Part shown: positions 45,218 to 56,368 of the stretch, in pieces
Layout of the letters: each line of letters begins with the position of its first letter
Numbering within the stretch: position 1 is the first letter of the stretch
DNA from: Thereva unica
Lineage: Eukaryota > Arthropoda > Insecta > Diptera > Therevidae
Direction of reading: 5' to 3'
Length of the DNA: 64,000 nt
Assembly: GCA_949987705.1 (NCBI GenBank)
Contig: OX465281.1
Coordinates: forward strand, 105,760,266-105,824,265
The notes under the pieces: generated by a model
Told to the model about the DNA's origin: nothing
Seen by the model: only the letters and a program-made list of their open reading frames with translations
Database searches by the model: none
Made by a program: the position numbers and the translations under genes

Positions 45218-45932
45218 TATTTCCACTTAACTTAAAGGCATAGAGAAATCGGGATGGGTAAAATAAAAAACTCTATTGTTTATGCATTTTCCATTTTAAA
45301 GCTTCTAAAAGGAAATTGTTGAAAATGGAATATTTAAAGCTAAATTGGTACGTGTAAGAGAGAGAAAACTAGTAGTATTTTTTTTTTTGCGCCAGAAAAT
45401 CAGGTCAATAGTGATAAAAATGTAACACATTGATAGAAAGCGAATTTTTTAAGTGTGACCCCGGTTGAGTTCCATTTTCAAATTTTCACTGTTTCTTTAG
45501 AATTGAAAGATGAATACGATGATATTTTTTGCAAAATTTTAAGTTGGTGAGTTGAAGACGAAAAGTGGTAATGAAACTTTATAAACAAATTAATAATAAT
45601 TTATTAACACCAAACTTAAATTTTATTTATACCACTACATAGAGTGACTCGATATCTTCAAAATCGCCCTGTTTCATTTTTTGTACGACTAATGGTTTCG
45701 ACGATACAGTAATTTGAAAGGTCGGCCGAGCGTCGTTTTTTGAAATTTCTTGCAACTTACAACCGCCTATATCTTCTGAAAAAAAAATCCCAATTTTTTT
45801 TCGCGAGACACGCTTTTCATTATTTCATGTGTAGAATATGCCTGCCAAATTTCAAAAAAATCGGAATCATCAATTATTATTTTTAACGAAAAGCGTCCTG
45901 TTTGACATGGAATTACCGATATGCCTTTGTCG

Positions 45933-46575
45933 AAAACTACTAAATAAAGTCCATTTTAACATAAAAGTTGGGTCAATAGCAAGAGAGGGAAGTATTGTAC
46001 CTTGTTCAACAAAAAATTTTGCTTAAAAACTAACACATGCACAAATGCCTTATAGATAAAGAATCATTACTCGGCCATAGCCGTTCATATCCCATCTAAA
46101 GATAATAAGTTAATCTTGGTGAAGCAAGACCCATGTACCCCGAGAGTATGATAACAAACCGGGTAACCAAGTGTGAAATATTGATCCGTGTACGCCAGCC
46201 TAATGAGAGTAACATGTAAACGCACTCTAACGTTACTACTGTTACGTTTCGGTTAATGCATTTATAATTTGACACCACTATCGCTGCTACAATCCTTTTT
46301 TAGAACGATTTTACTTTTTTTATTTCATTTAATAAAACAAACCGATTTCACGTACAAATCATATCAATTAAATGCGAAGAAAAAATTTCCAATAAGGATA
46401 TCGACAATTCTTTTTCAAGCGCCATTACAAAAATACCAACAGACATAATCATGAAAACTATATACATAAACCTTGCTATTGAGGTCTTCTAACATAAACC
46501 ACACTCAATCAGTCATTTCATACAGCCAATTTTTCAAACATCGATTACATACAAAACAATGATTCATTTTTATTA
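45933..46575. other. No gene or clear repeat seen
   Basis: AT-rich spacer between the fold-back transposon and the large inverted-arm element. Short open frames here have no family signature. Confidence 0.5.
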
Positions 46576-47799
46576 AACTCTTTTCTTTACTTTCACTTCG
46601 GAGCATCAAATCTTGTAACGTTAATTTAACCGCCTTTTACTCAATGCAAATGGATGAAACTTTGCAGGCATACATATTCCCGATGACAATACACGAATAT
46701 GACATTTTGTTACATTTTTTGTTGTTGATTTTGTTGTTGAGTAACAAAAAACGATTTTTAATAAAAAATGCTTGGAATTATTCGTTCTACTCAATGTAGA
46801 GTCTTAAAATTCACTTCCCTTCAATAAAAATTGGTAAAAATTAACAGACATGTGTATTTCCGACGAAAACACACGAAAATGATAGTTCCAAATTAAAAAT
46901 GGCGGCCAAAAAAATATGATGGATTACATTTTTCTTTACAAGCCACTCGTTCGATATGGGTATTAAATGAAAGGTTATAACAAGTTGAATACAATTAGCG
47001 TCATCCTAAATTCAAAATGGCGGTAGGAAACTGGCGGCATAAAAGTGGCGGCCAACACAAAACAGAGGATCAATTTTTCTTTACAGCGCGCTCGGCATGG
47101 GTATCAAATGGAAGGGAGTGACAATTAGAATACTGTTGTCTGTGTCCCGTCATTTCAATTCCAAATGGCGGCCAACACAAAATGGCGGTTTACCCCGCTC
47201 TCGGTATGGATATCAAATGAAAGTGTATTAAAGTGAGTAAGAAAGTAAACTGTATGACGTCGTTTTAAATCAAATATGGCGTTCACTAAAAAAATGGCGG
47301 AAGACATAACATAGCTACCAATAGCAAATAAAAATATGATTTAAAAAGATGCAAAAAAATATGTTTCCAGTTTTTAGTTTTTATTGCTCCAGCCAGTATA
47401 CGCGAGCACACTACCTTTCAAAATGTAAAAAAAAACGAAGAGCGCTATTAGATTTTTGAGGGGTCATCAAATTGTGCATTTTTGGGCTTCACTTGAGAAC
47501 TGTTGTAAAGAAACAAATACAAAACATGTAAAAAAGTTTCCTTATTTAACATGATAATCTAATTAAAAGTTTGGAAATTGTAATGTATTAATTAACGCTA
47601 TTCGTTACTAAAAAGTAAAAAATAAAAAAAAGAAAAAAATTTTTTTAAGAAACTCTTTTCTTTACCTTAATATATTGATCAGTTGTGAACACAAAATTAA
47701 TATAAATACTAAAAAAATCGACTAAAAGGTAAAAAATAAGAAGATTTTAAACAATATAAACTTTTAAATCAAAATGGAAAAAATCTCACACATTCCTTA
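46576..47799 (+). repeat. Left 1.22-kb inverted arm
   Basis: The outer part reads TTCACTTCGGAGCATCAAAT and resembles the start of the 269-bp satellite unit (ATCAAATCTTG, GATGACAAT, CATTTTGT). The middle holds three diverged copies of the GGGTATCAAATGAAAGG module (about 46957, 47099, 47208), each next to AATGGCGG blocks. The inner part is AT-rich. Confidence 0.9.
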
Positions 47800-47970
47800 A
47801 AGAAAAGCGTGGGGCGCCCATACCAACCTGAACTTAAAAAAACATGACTGCCGTGAGTACATTTTAACATTTCAGACAGCTACGAATTTTCACTAATTGA
47901 GCATTTTGTTTCATAAAAACGCACCCCACGCTTTTCTTTAAGGAATGTGTGAGATTTTTTCCATTTTGAT
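47766..47970. repeat. Hairpin at the inner edge of the left arm
   Basis: 47766-47815 and 47923-47970 are reverse complements sharing AATCTCACACATTCC, AAAGAAAAGCGTGGGG and their complements, with a loop of about 107 bases. The outer half of the hairpin is also the inner end of the 1.22-kb arm. Confidence 0.85.
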
Positions 47971-48105
47971 TAACTTAACTCTTCATAACCATTAACGAAA
48001 ACCAAACTATTCCTATAAAAGTTGTAGACATTAGATTCAAAATGCATTTATACATAAAAAGTGTCACCAAAATTACTTACCTATATATTCTGTTAAATAA
48101 TATTG

Positions 48106-51100
48106 TTATTGCAATGCAAGAGCATATACAATATTCTTTGTTTTTTCATTGGGTGCATAAATAAACAAATTTTTTGGTGTTCCGACTCTGGAGCAAGCGA
48201 CGTACAACTGGCCATGTGAAAAGCATGGGTTTTCCAAATTCAATCCTGCAACACGCAGAGATTGTCCTTGGGCTTTGTTGATGGTAATGGCGAAGGCAAG
48301 TCGCACTGGAAATTGTAGTCGCTTGAAGCCGAAAGGCAAATCGGTGGGCATCATTGGAATGCGCGGAATCAGCACATCTTCTTCTTTACTTTTGCCGCTT
48401 ATGATTGTTGCCTCGATTACATTTGGCATGAACTTTTTGACGGCAAGTCTCGTTCCATTGCACAGCTTCGGCGCATCTAAATTCCGAAGGAGCATTATCG
48501 GTGAACCAACTTTCAAAGTCAATATGTGAGGTGGCATTCCAGATGGTTCCAATGAATTGAGGAACTCAATCGGATAATTCACGGATTGATCCTCATCTGT
48601 GACTGTATCAATCGATTTGTATTTGGTTGGTTGACCAGTAAGTTGCAGCTGAATACGATCATTGATTCTGTTGACGTGTTCGTTCTTCGGTGCTAGAATT
48701 GCCCGTTCGCAGAGCCAATCGTGATTTTTATAGTTGCGTGAAATGTTCGGGAAAACCTTTTTTTCAACGACCTGAATTGATGACTGCATTTGACAAAAGT
48801 TTGATGGAAATGATATCTCACTTGTTGCAGAATCAATCGGAAACTTGCCGTCACCCATGTCCAAAAGTTGCCTGGCAAATGTTTGCGTAGAATCGTCGTG
48901 ATATAAATGCACACGCATGTTGGTGGATAGTGTGATTTTTTTCACATGTCGCCAAAGATGTGACGCTTTCAGGCAAGCATTGAGCTCATCAGCGGCTGTC
49001 GATCTGTGAATGACTGGCAAAGTTTGACGAAAATCGCCCGCTAGCAGTATGAGAGCTCCATCCATTGGACGATGATTTGCTCGAAAATCACGCAAAGTAC
49101 GATCGAGCGCTTCGAGTGCTCTCTTATGTGCCATGGTGCATTCATCCCAAATAATGAGTTTGCATGTTTTCAGCACTGTTGCCATACCTGATGTTTTACC
49201 GATGTTGCAAGTAGGAGCTTCGGCATATTGTAAATTTAGCGGTAGCTTGAGAGCTGAATGTGCTGTGCGTCCTCCATCGAGCAGCGTTGATGCGATTCCC
49301 GATGATGCCACTGCAAGTGCAATCTCATTCTGCTTTCGAATTTCGGCCAGTATCAAATTGAGAAGAAACGTTTTTCCAGTACCTCCTGGTGCATCAAGAA
49401 AAATTAGTCCTCCTTTTCCGTTTGATAAATGTTGCATAACTGTGTCGTACGCGAGTCTTTGGTCATAAGTTAAGAGTCTTTTTTGAGCTTCAACAAAAAC
49501 TCGCAACTGTTCAACGTCGTATTGTTTTTCCCGTAATACGTCTCTATCCTGAGCATCGCTTCTGCCACGTGCAGGTGCAGGTAACCCAAGCTGACAAAGC
49601 ATTTTGTTGTTGATGGAAACACATTTGTCCTCAAGTAATATGAGCGCTTCATTGAAAATGGAGTCTGAAAACGGTATGTCGGGATTCATCCTACGTGCTT
49701 GTCGAAGTATGTCTTCACTGAGGCTTTCTTTATGGTTTTCCCAAAGAGCTCTTGGATCTGATGGTGCGCAAGTTGTCAAAATGATCGCAAACAAAGTGCG
49801 TATTTGTTGCGGATGGCATGTTGCAGATGCTTCTCTTAATGTGTTATCCCAATGTTGGTCATTTTCAAGCAATCCAAGTTTGAAACATGCATCCCTGTAT
49901 GTCTCGCATACTTCGCCATCAATGGTTTTGATTGCTTGAAAAGATGTTGGTCCTCTGATTTCGTGAAGCAGCATTCTCAGGTAAAAACATTCAGCATTAT
50001 TGGGATGAACAGCATACACTCGCCCCAATGCATCCGAAGCACGTATATTAGGATGACCGGGAACAATCGCACCTTGCTTTCTTCGCTGAGACTCACTTAT
50101 CGATGCATTCCAAGTGTAGTATTTTGGAATTTCGTGATATAGCAACGTTCTGGCGAATTCATTTGTTTGACATAAATAAAAAATGCGGTCAATGTCGTCT
50201 TCGGTGGCTGTGCAGCTCTCTGTTGAGCGTTTCCTTCCGTGAAATAGACTCGTTGACCATTTGCCAAGTGAACACTGAGATGTACAACAGTTGGATAGCG
50301 TTCGTGAATGTTGAAACCAAGAATTCGCCAAACAGCTTCATTACTACTGATGTAACGCCCCATTTGAAATTGTGTAATTTCATCAATCGCTGCATTTCGA
50401 TCGGAAAGTCCAAAAACTGCCATATCACTTCCTTTATTCACATATTTGAATATGTACTTTATCGATATCACTGACATGCAAGACTCCACATTGATGTGTG
50501 TTTTGAACGTTTTCGACAATAGAGGATTATAAGGAACAATCCATCTATTATCGACCTCGATGTCAACATTGTTCACTTTGATAGTTGCTGTGTGACCTCC
50601 ATCGTGTGGTGTTCGTCGTCTGTATTTTGGATATCCGTCGTCATCAGTTTGTGTTTCTTGAAGCAAGTCTCATGGATATCGTTCTGTACACTTTCCATCT
50701 TTCATTCAAGGTGAACTCGGATTCAATGCTCCGCATGGTCTGTGAATCATATTTTTACTGATGGCGTCAAAGAGTATTGGATCTTGTTGTGGGTTGGGTA
50801 GCTCAGCAGATATGAAACTATCGATTTGAGTTGGAACGATTTTTTCCATGAGCCAAATTAATATGTGAGCATGCGGTAGACCTTTTTTTGCCATTCGACC
50901 GAATACATCCAAAAACGTGTTTTTCCAAAAATTTGATTTTTTGTGATGAGGTTCATCAGTCGGATTAGTTCTTGCTTGAAGACTCTTGCTGTGAGGTCAT
51001 GACGATGGGCAGGCGTTTGGCCAGCCAGCAGTAAATCTTTGATTTCGGTCCAAGTTGGATTGCATGTGAACGTGATGAAAAGATCTGGGCGTCCATAATT

Positions 51101-51412
51101 TCGCACGTATGTCATCGCATCCTGTGCATATTCGTGCATATGCCTCGGACTTCCGGTATACGTAGTTGGCAGTATGACCATTTGTCCGATATCAGCAAAG
51201 TTTCTATCATTCGCGATTGCATCTAACAAGTGAATATATTCTTCGGCCCGCAGTTTTATTTGATTTAAGCGAAGAAAAAGAAGTCGTTCACTCTCTATTT
51301 TCGCGTACATATCGACGATGAATTGATGGAAAAGCTGACGACACTTCAGGATGTGATTGTATGGTTCGCCTCTAATCATGATACGATGCGCATAAAAATC
51401 CATAGAGGACAC
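48106..51412 (-). pseudogene. Helitron Rep/helicase gene, exon 2 (HUH nuclease to PIF1-type helicase), mutated
   Basis: Continues from exon 1 at 53149. Read in order: SSMDFYAHRIMIRGE, RPDLFITFTCNPTWTEI, then after a frameshift in an A7 run (50883-50889) KKGLPHAHILIWLMEKI with the HUH motif HAH. Two TGA stops follow (50706-50708, 50669-50671). Next, SIKYIFKYVNKGSD holds the paired-tyrosine region. After a shift in an A6 run (50178-50183) the 741-codon helicase frame follows: Walker A DAPGGTGKTF, Walker B IIWDEC, LLAGDFRQTLPVI, INKAQGQSL and LYVACSRVGTPKNLF. All known catalytic motifs are visible, but two frameshifts and two stops interrupt the gene. Confidence 0.9.
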
Positions 51413-51844
51413 CTATAAAGCAAATGTTTTTTTATCAATATTTTTTGTATATGTGGCCTTTAACAAATTTCAATATGCTCAACCGATTGTCATGAAATTT
51501 TGCATGTAGTTGTTTTGTTTGAATATGATTTCTATTTTTCATGGCGGCTTGCACTATAGCGTCATTTTGTTTGATTTTGGGGAAAAAATGGATCACACCA
51601 ATCGATTCCTCGTCCGTAAAAACCTCTGTGTATCAATTTCCAGCTCCAGACATAGTTAAACACTATCAATTTTGCCAATTTTTCATTACAATTTGTGCTA
51701 CGGCGCGGCGCCCTCTGGTGATTTGTAATACAGCGCCCTCTACTGACTGAGATAGAGCAAAATATATGAAGGGAAAACGTTCATCTTACCCGAAAAACCC
51801 TATATGCAAATGTTCATGGTAATCGTATGAGGAGTTTAGGAATA

Positions 51845-52798
51845 TATGGGCGATTCTCCAGAACCTTTAACTTGAGCTAATTGGAAAAATGAAATTTCAA
51901 ATTGATAGCACAACCGTGCCATGATATTTTTTGTTATTCTTACTTCATAAATAAATGTTTGCTGATGTAGAACATTAAAAAATTCAATGCGCATATTTTT
52001 TTTATGAAAACATGACATGACATGGTTACAATTTTGACATTTCAAATCCGGATGGTTACAATTTTGACATTCGCTTAAATTGCTTTTTTTTAAGATTCAT
52101 GAAACAATTTAAGCGAAGGAAACGTTACAAATGATTTAACTAGTTACAATAAGTCATAAGAAATTTTACGGGGATGAATTTAATGTAATATGAGCAAATT
52201 AATTGCAGTTACAACTTTGACATTTAAATGTAACCTACGTTCACGTTAGCCAGTTTTGCCCAAAAATCAACCAATTTCAACTTATTTTTGTCACAAAATG
52301 TATGCACATGTTCGTTACTGTCTGAACAATAAGTGCGTTTAAAAAAATTTATGATAAAATGAGACAATTTGGAGTACTTCGACTTACCATGCGGGTTACA
52401 ACTTTGACGTCAAAACCTAGGGACAAACTTCAGAGTTGTTTTTTGGAAAATATAGCGATTTGACACTGCACCGAACACAACTGCATTTTTCCTTAAGAGT
52501 TAAACTACAACTTTTCACTTTTCACTATTTGTTTCAACGCTTCCTATCACAAATATAAATAGTTTTTCATTCAGATTAGCGCTAAAGACAGGCCGAAAAG
52601 TGACAGGTAACGGAACATTTTTTCAAATTTCATTGCAAAATATCGTTTTAAATGACTTCGTACTTATATCTCATTGCTCATTAATAATTTCTTAACATTA
52701 TCGATAGCTTCTTTTATTTTTAATCTTCCTACAAAAATTGTAATTCATAAAAATTTAGAAGCGACAAGCAGGTTAAAAGTTTCGGAGAATTGCCCATA
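51845..52798. mobile_element. MITE-like element inside the Helitron intron
   Basis: The ends TATGGGCGATTCTCCAGAAC and, inverted, TATGGGCAATTCTCCGAAAC match over about 27 bases. The interior has four GGTTACAA-TTTTGACAT-like blocks and no coding content. The flanking sequence on both sides (GGAATATA / TACGTAAGATACGGACG) reads as one repeat that was interrupted. Confidence 0.65.
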
Positions 52799-52882
52799 TA
52801 CGTAAGATACGGACGCACACTGATTTTTATATTTCAAGCTAAGAGCAAAAGTGTTCGACTATCAACATTACTGCCTTCAGCA

Positions 52883-53042
52883 ATAAGGTCTATAATTGCA
52901 AATCATAAATTCAGATTTGTTGAGTTTTGCTAATCGAAGATTGTGACATGCAATGGGCAGTAAGGTCGATAGTCGCAAACAAAATCTTCGATCAGCACAA
53001 CTAAACAAATTGAAACTTATGATTTGCATATATAGACCTTAT
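52883..53042. repeat. 60-base-arm hairpin inside the Helitron intron
   Basis: 52883-52942 and 52983-53042 are reverse complements with several mismatches, sharing ATAAGGTCTATA, TGCAAATCATAA and GATCGAAGATT (or close variants). Noncoding, 40-base loop. Confidence 0.75.
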
Positions 53043-53148
53043 CGCAAGTCACAATTTTCTATTTGTGTTAATTTTGCTCCCAAGTCATGATATACACCTA
53101 GATACGTTTGCTTCGATTGAACTTCGTGAAAAATTCATTATAACTCAC

Positions 53149-54354
53149 CTTTTCTGTTCTTGCTGTACCAGTGACAGTATTGGTTTGCATCACGTTGAAA
53201 TGATAGCCGTCCTCTCCTTGCCAAAATAGTATCGGATACTGTAATGCGTCGTACGATCTGTGCGTTTCAGCAACACGTTGAAGAACTGCACTTCGTCTGT
53301 TGATAATGATGTCTCGCCGATCAAACTCTGTTTCGACCATTACAATTGCTACATCTTCGATCGTTGGAGCATTGAAGCGTCTTTCGTGCTCGCCAGATGG
53401 TGTTTTGTCCGCTCTAATGATGACTTTATAATCATCCGTTGGCATTCGCTCAAGCGCAGTTTGGAATAATTTCACCAGAAGGTTGCGCTTATGAAATAAT
53501 CGTAACAATGATGAAATTATTTCACGTTTGGTGGTGGAATAAACGGCGCAACGTTGATCAGCTTCTGCACCGTCGTCACCCATAAAGTAGATTTGCAGGA
53601 ACTTTGAGTTGTCATTCGGTAGGGGAAGAAGTGAGCCAACTTTATGATACACCTGTCCTTGTACTTTGAACGTGGGCATATAACCGTGACAGACAATTTC
53701 TGTTGCTCCAAACGAAGTCATTTGAAAGGAAGAACTGTACTTTCGAATGTTTCGTAGAAAGTGTCTGGACAAATCGGTAGTGCCAGACATGTAAGTTCGA
53801 AGTGGTTCAGGTGGCTCATTCAGTGGTGGCAGCTTCACTTTGCCATTCGAGCAACACATGCCGGGCTTTTCCTTTTCGAACTTCAACGCATTACAAAATG
53901 GGCACAATTTATTCATTTGTCCAATCACCACATCGCGATGGTTACTGTAATCGAAGTCTTTATCGTAATTGAATGCTGCCAACTTCAAATCGGTTCTTAA
54001 TCTTGATCTAATGATCCGTAAGCGAACATTTTGAAGACGTTCATTACGCTGTTCAGCTGTTTCTGCGGCTCTTGCAGTAGAAGTTGCGGTTTGATTGCCT
54101 GCATTCCGTGCAGCATGCTGTTCAGCTGTTTCTGTGGCTCTTGCAGTAGAAGTAGCGGCTCGATTGCTTGCATTCCGTGCAGCACGCTGTTCAGCTGTTT
54201 CCGCAGCTCTAGCCGTAGCATTTGCGATACAAACGATTTTATTCCGTACATCACGCTGCTCTGATGTTTGGGCTCCTCTAATGGCTGCCTTTTGCCTTGC
54301 ATCTTTCGATTTTCTTCCAATTGATGCTTTCTTTGGTGGCATTATGGTTATCAA
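53149..54354 (-). CDS. Helitron Rep/helicase gene, exon 1
   Basis: ATG at 54354 is read MITIMPPKKASIGRKSK (a second ATG four codons on gives MPPKKA). An Ala/Glu-rich repeat region follows, with three or four copies of ARAAETAEQRAARNA-type units (residues 40-105). Next come the zinc motifs LCPFCNALKFEKEKPGMCC and GKVKLPPL (about 150-180) and SGTTDLSRHFLRNIRKY. The last part, FDRRDIIINRRSAVLQRV then RSYDALQYPILFWQGEDGYH, is typical of Helitron N-terminal regions. The exon is uninterrupted for 402 codons. The promoter was not identified. Confidence 0.88.
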
Positions 54355-56368
54355 AATTGGTCACTATTTTATATTATTTAGTATTTGACAGATTAAGAAT
54401 TAATTACACGCACTGAGCACAATCAATCACAATACAGTACTTACTGAAGGTTTTTTGATTGGTTGCTATGTTTGATTTTGTTTTCTGCATATGGCAGAAA
54501 AATCAAAGCACTGTTTAAAGGAATAGATGGAAAGTATTATTTAACTCATTGAATGAAATTGAGATGAAAATAATAATGTTGTGGGAAAAATACATACCGT
54601 TCGAAAGGTAAATTAATGATAGAAATGAAAACAGGTGTGTTCTAATACGAATTGTTGTATTTTGAAAAATGAAGGAACTTGAAAACTATGAAAATTTCCA
54701 AGTACCACATCTGAAAAAGTAAAAGTGATAAACATACGATTATTGAATTTGTTGTCTTTTTGGCTTTGAGACCTTTTATTTAAGCCATAGATTTCTAAAC
54801 TCGGCTCATACAGTCGAAGCTATTTCAATCCAAGTTCAGGGAACCGCGTCGTTCGCGAAAAATCCAACAAAATTGTACCGCAACTACCAGTAAATCAACT
54901 CCGATCGATCTGAAACTTTGGGAATCGTATTTTTTCGGAAAAAAACGAAAATAAAATGGATCTGAGCTCTTTAGCAGTGATTCGAAGAGTACCTCCCATA
55001 CAAAAGTGCGAGATTTTACCATATCGGTACACTACAGCTACACGAAGTGTTCGAGATAGAGCAAAATAGACCAGCTAGGAACACTCCCCGTACCCGAAAA
55101 CCCCTATATCCAAAAAATTATGCCAATCGGATGAGCGGTTTCGGAGTCTATAAAGGACTTACACACCCAGACAAACATTCACTTTTATATATCGCTCATC
55201 CGGAAGAAAAGGGTTACAACTCAAAAAACTTCTTTTTTCAGAAGAAGAAATGTTACCGTCTTCTCAGTAAAGCTATGGTTTCCTACGAAGCGGCATCGTC
55301 ATGTAGCGGCCGTATTATTACGGTGAGTGACGTCACAAAAAATTGTTCTGTGGAATATCGTGGTAGTGGTTTCTAAGATAGCGTTACTGCAGATCGTCAC
55401 GTAAGATAGCGTTGCCGTCACATTTGTAGCGGTAGCGCTTTACGGTGTAGAACTGTTTGTCAACGTTTTTGTAGTTTAGCGGTGGAGACGTGTTTAGTTT
55501 TTGTACACGTTTAGAAATAAAAAAAGGTTTTTTTTTATTTTGTACAATGTTTCTATAATTTATTGATATTTACAGTGCAACAATGTGTTCGAAAAATCAG
55601 GGGCCGGTTCGTGTATGTCGAAAACGAAATTTTTTTTTTCATCTCGGGTTCGCGTAGGTCGAAAAATTGAAAATTTTCGTCTGAAGCCAACGAAAGGCAC
55701 TCGAAAGGTCGTGGGCTATCGAGTTTTTGCCTTATTATGATTAATAATTTTCAAATAATAAATTGTTGTATATTTTTACAACAGTTGTTGTAACATTTTC
55801 CGTGTTTCAATATTGTGGTTTCTATCAGGGACACGAAAAAATTTCTTTCGACCTATGCGAACGCTAAAATTTTCGTCGACAAAATTTTTCGACTTCAATT
55901 TCTTTTCGTTCGATTATCGTCGTTCGCCATACACGAAATGGTCAAGTGCAATGGTCAAGTGAACAAAGAGACACAATTTGTGCTCTGGGTGACAATGAAT
56001 TCTGCACTCTATTTGATGGCTTTGTGGTAATATCGTCCTTTATATTATATAACTTAACACATAATCGAACAACACGGGAGTCAGGCGAAAGTATTCCCTG
56101 AATTTATTCTCATTATTATGCAGATGACGAAACACTAGAATATTATAGGCACCATCTTCTGTTCGACTTTTAAATAACTTGGATTCGCTGTCTCTTTGAA
56201 ACTCTTCTTTAGATTCTTCATCTTCTAAGAAACTTAGAACTACGACCTCAAGATCATCCAGTTTTACCGATTGAATTATTCAAAATGACTGTGAAATCTA
56301 GCATTGGTTTTCTACGAAGCGGTACCGTCATGTAGCGCCCGTATTACTTTACAACTATTGTCGCCGGA
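54355..56368. other. Noncoding region upstream of the Helitron gene
   Basis: It holds a Helitron- or SINE-like stretch (55060-55210, with CCGAAAACCCCTATATCC and CCAATCGGATGAGCGG). It also has a probable fold-back at 55602-55941, whose ends are TTCGTGTATG and its complement, with TTCGCGTAGGTCGAAA inverted inside. A block of about 45 bases (TACGAAGCGG, CGTCATGTAGCG) is repeated directly near 55283 and 56314. No real ORF seen. Confidence 0.55.

Larger units (their letters stand above)
41322..45932. mobile_element. Fold-back DNA transposon with decayed DDE-like transposase
   Basis: The arms are inverted: the left arm is 41322-41603 plus 43261-43390 (split by a LINE), the right arm 45512-45932. 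Shared blocks include TTGATGATTCCGAT, CGCTTTTCATTATTTCATGT or complement, and CAACTTAAAATTTTGCAAAA. Arm length is about 400-410 bases excluding the LINE. The interior carries a decayed transposase-like gene (43560-44446) and a deleted mariner (44643-45217). No clear target duplication was recognised at the ends. Confidence 0.75.
51413..53148 (-). other. Intron of the Helitron gene
   Basis: On the minus strand the donor is GAAAAG|GTGAGTTATAATG (intron starts at 53148) and the acceptor TTTGCTTTATAG|GTGTCC (intron ends at 51413). Removing it joins codon 402 (Lys) in frame to VSSMDFYAHR, the expected Helitron sequence. It contains two later noncoding insertions (51845-52798 and 52883-53042). Splicing is inferred from these sites and the frame. 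Confidence 0.75.

Noticed and set aside
48106..50331. Host PIF1 DNA helicase gene
   Set aside because: The helicase continues from Helitron Rep and ends in the Helitron-type tail (FIYAPNEKTKNIVYAL), so it belongs to a transposon.
54031..54388. Plus-strand frames rich in Cys, Ser and Ala repeats
   Set aside because: They are antisense to the Ala/Glu-rich repeat region of the Helitron protein.
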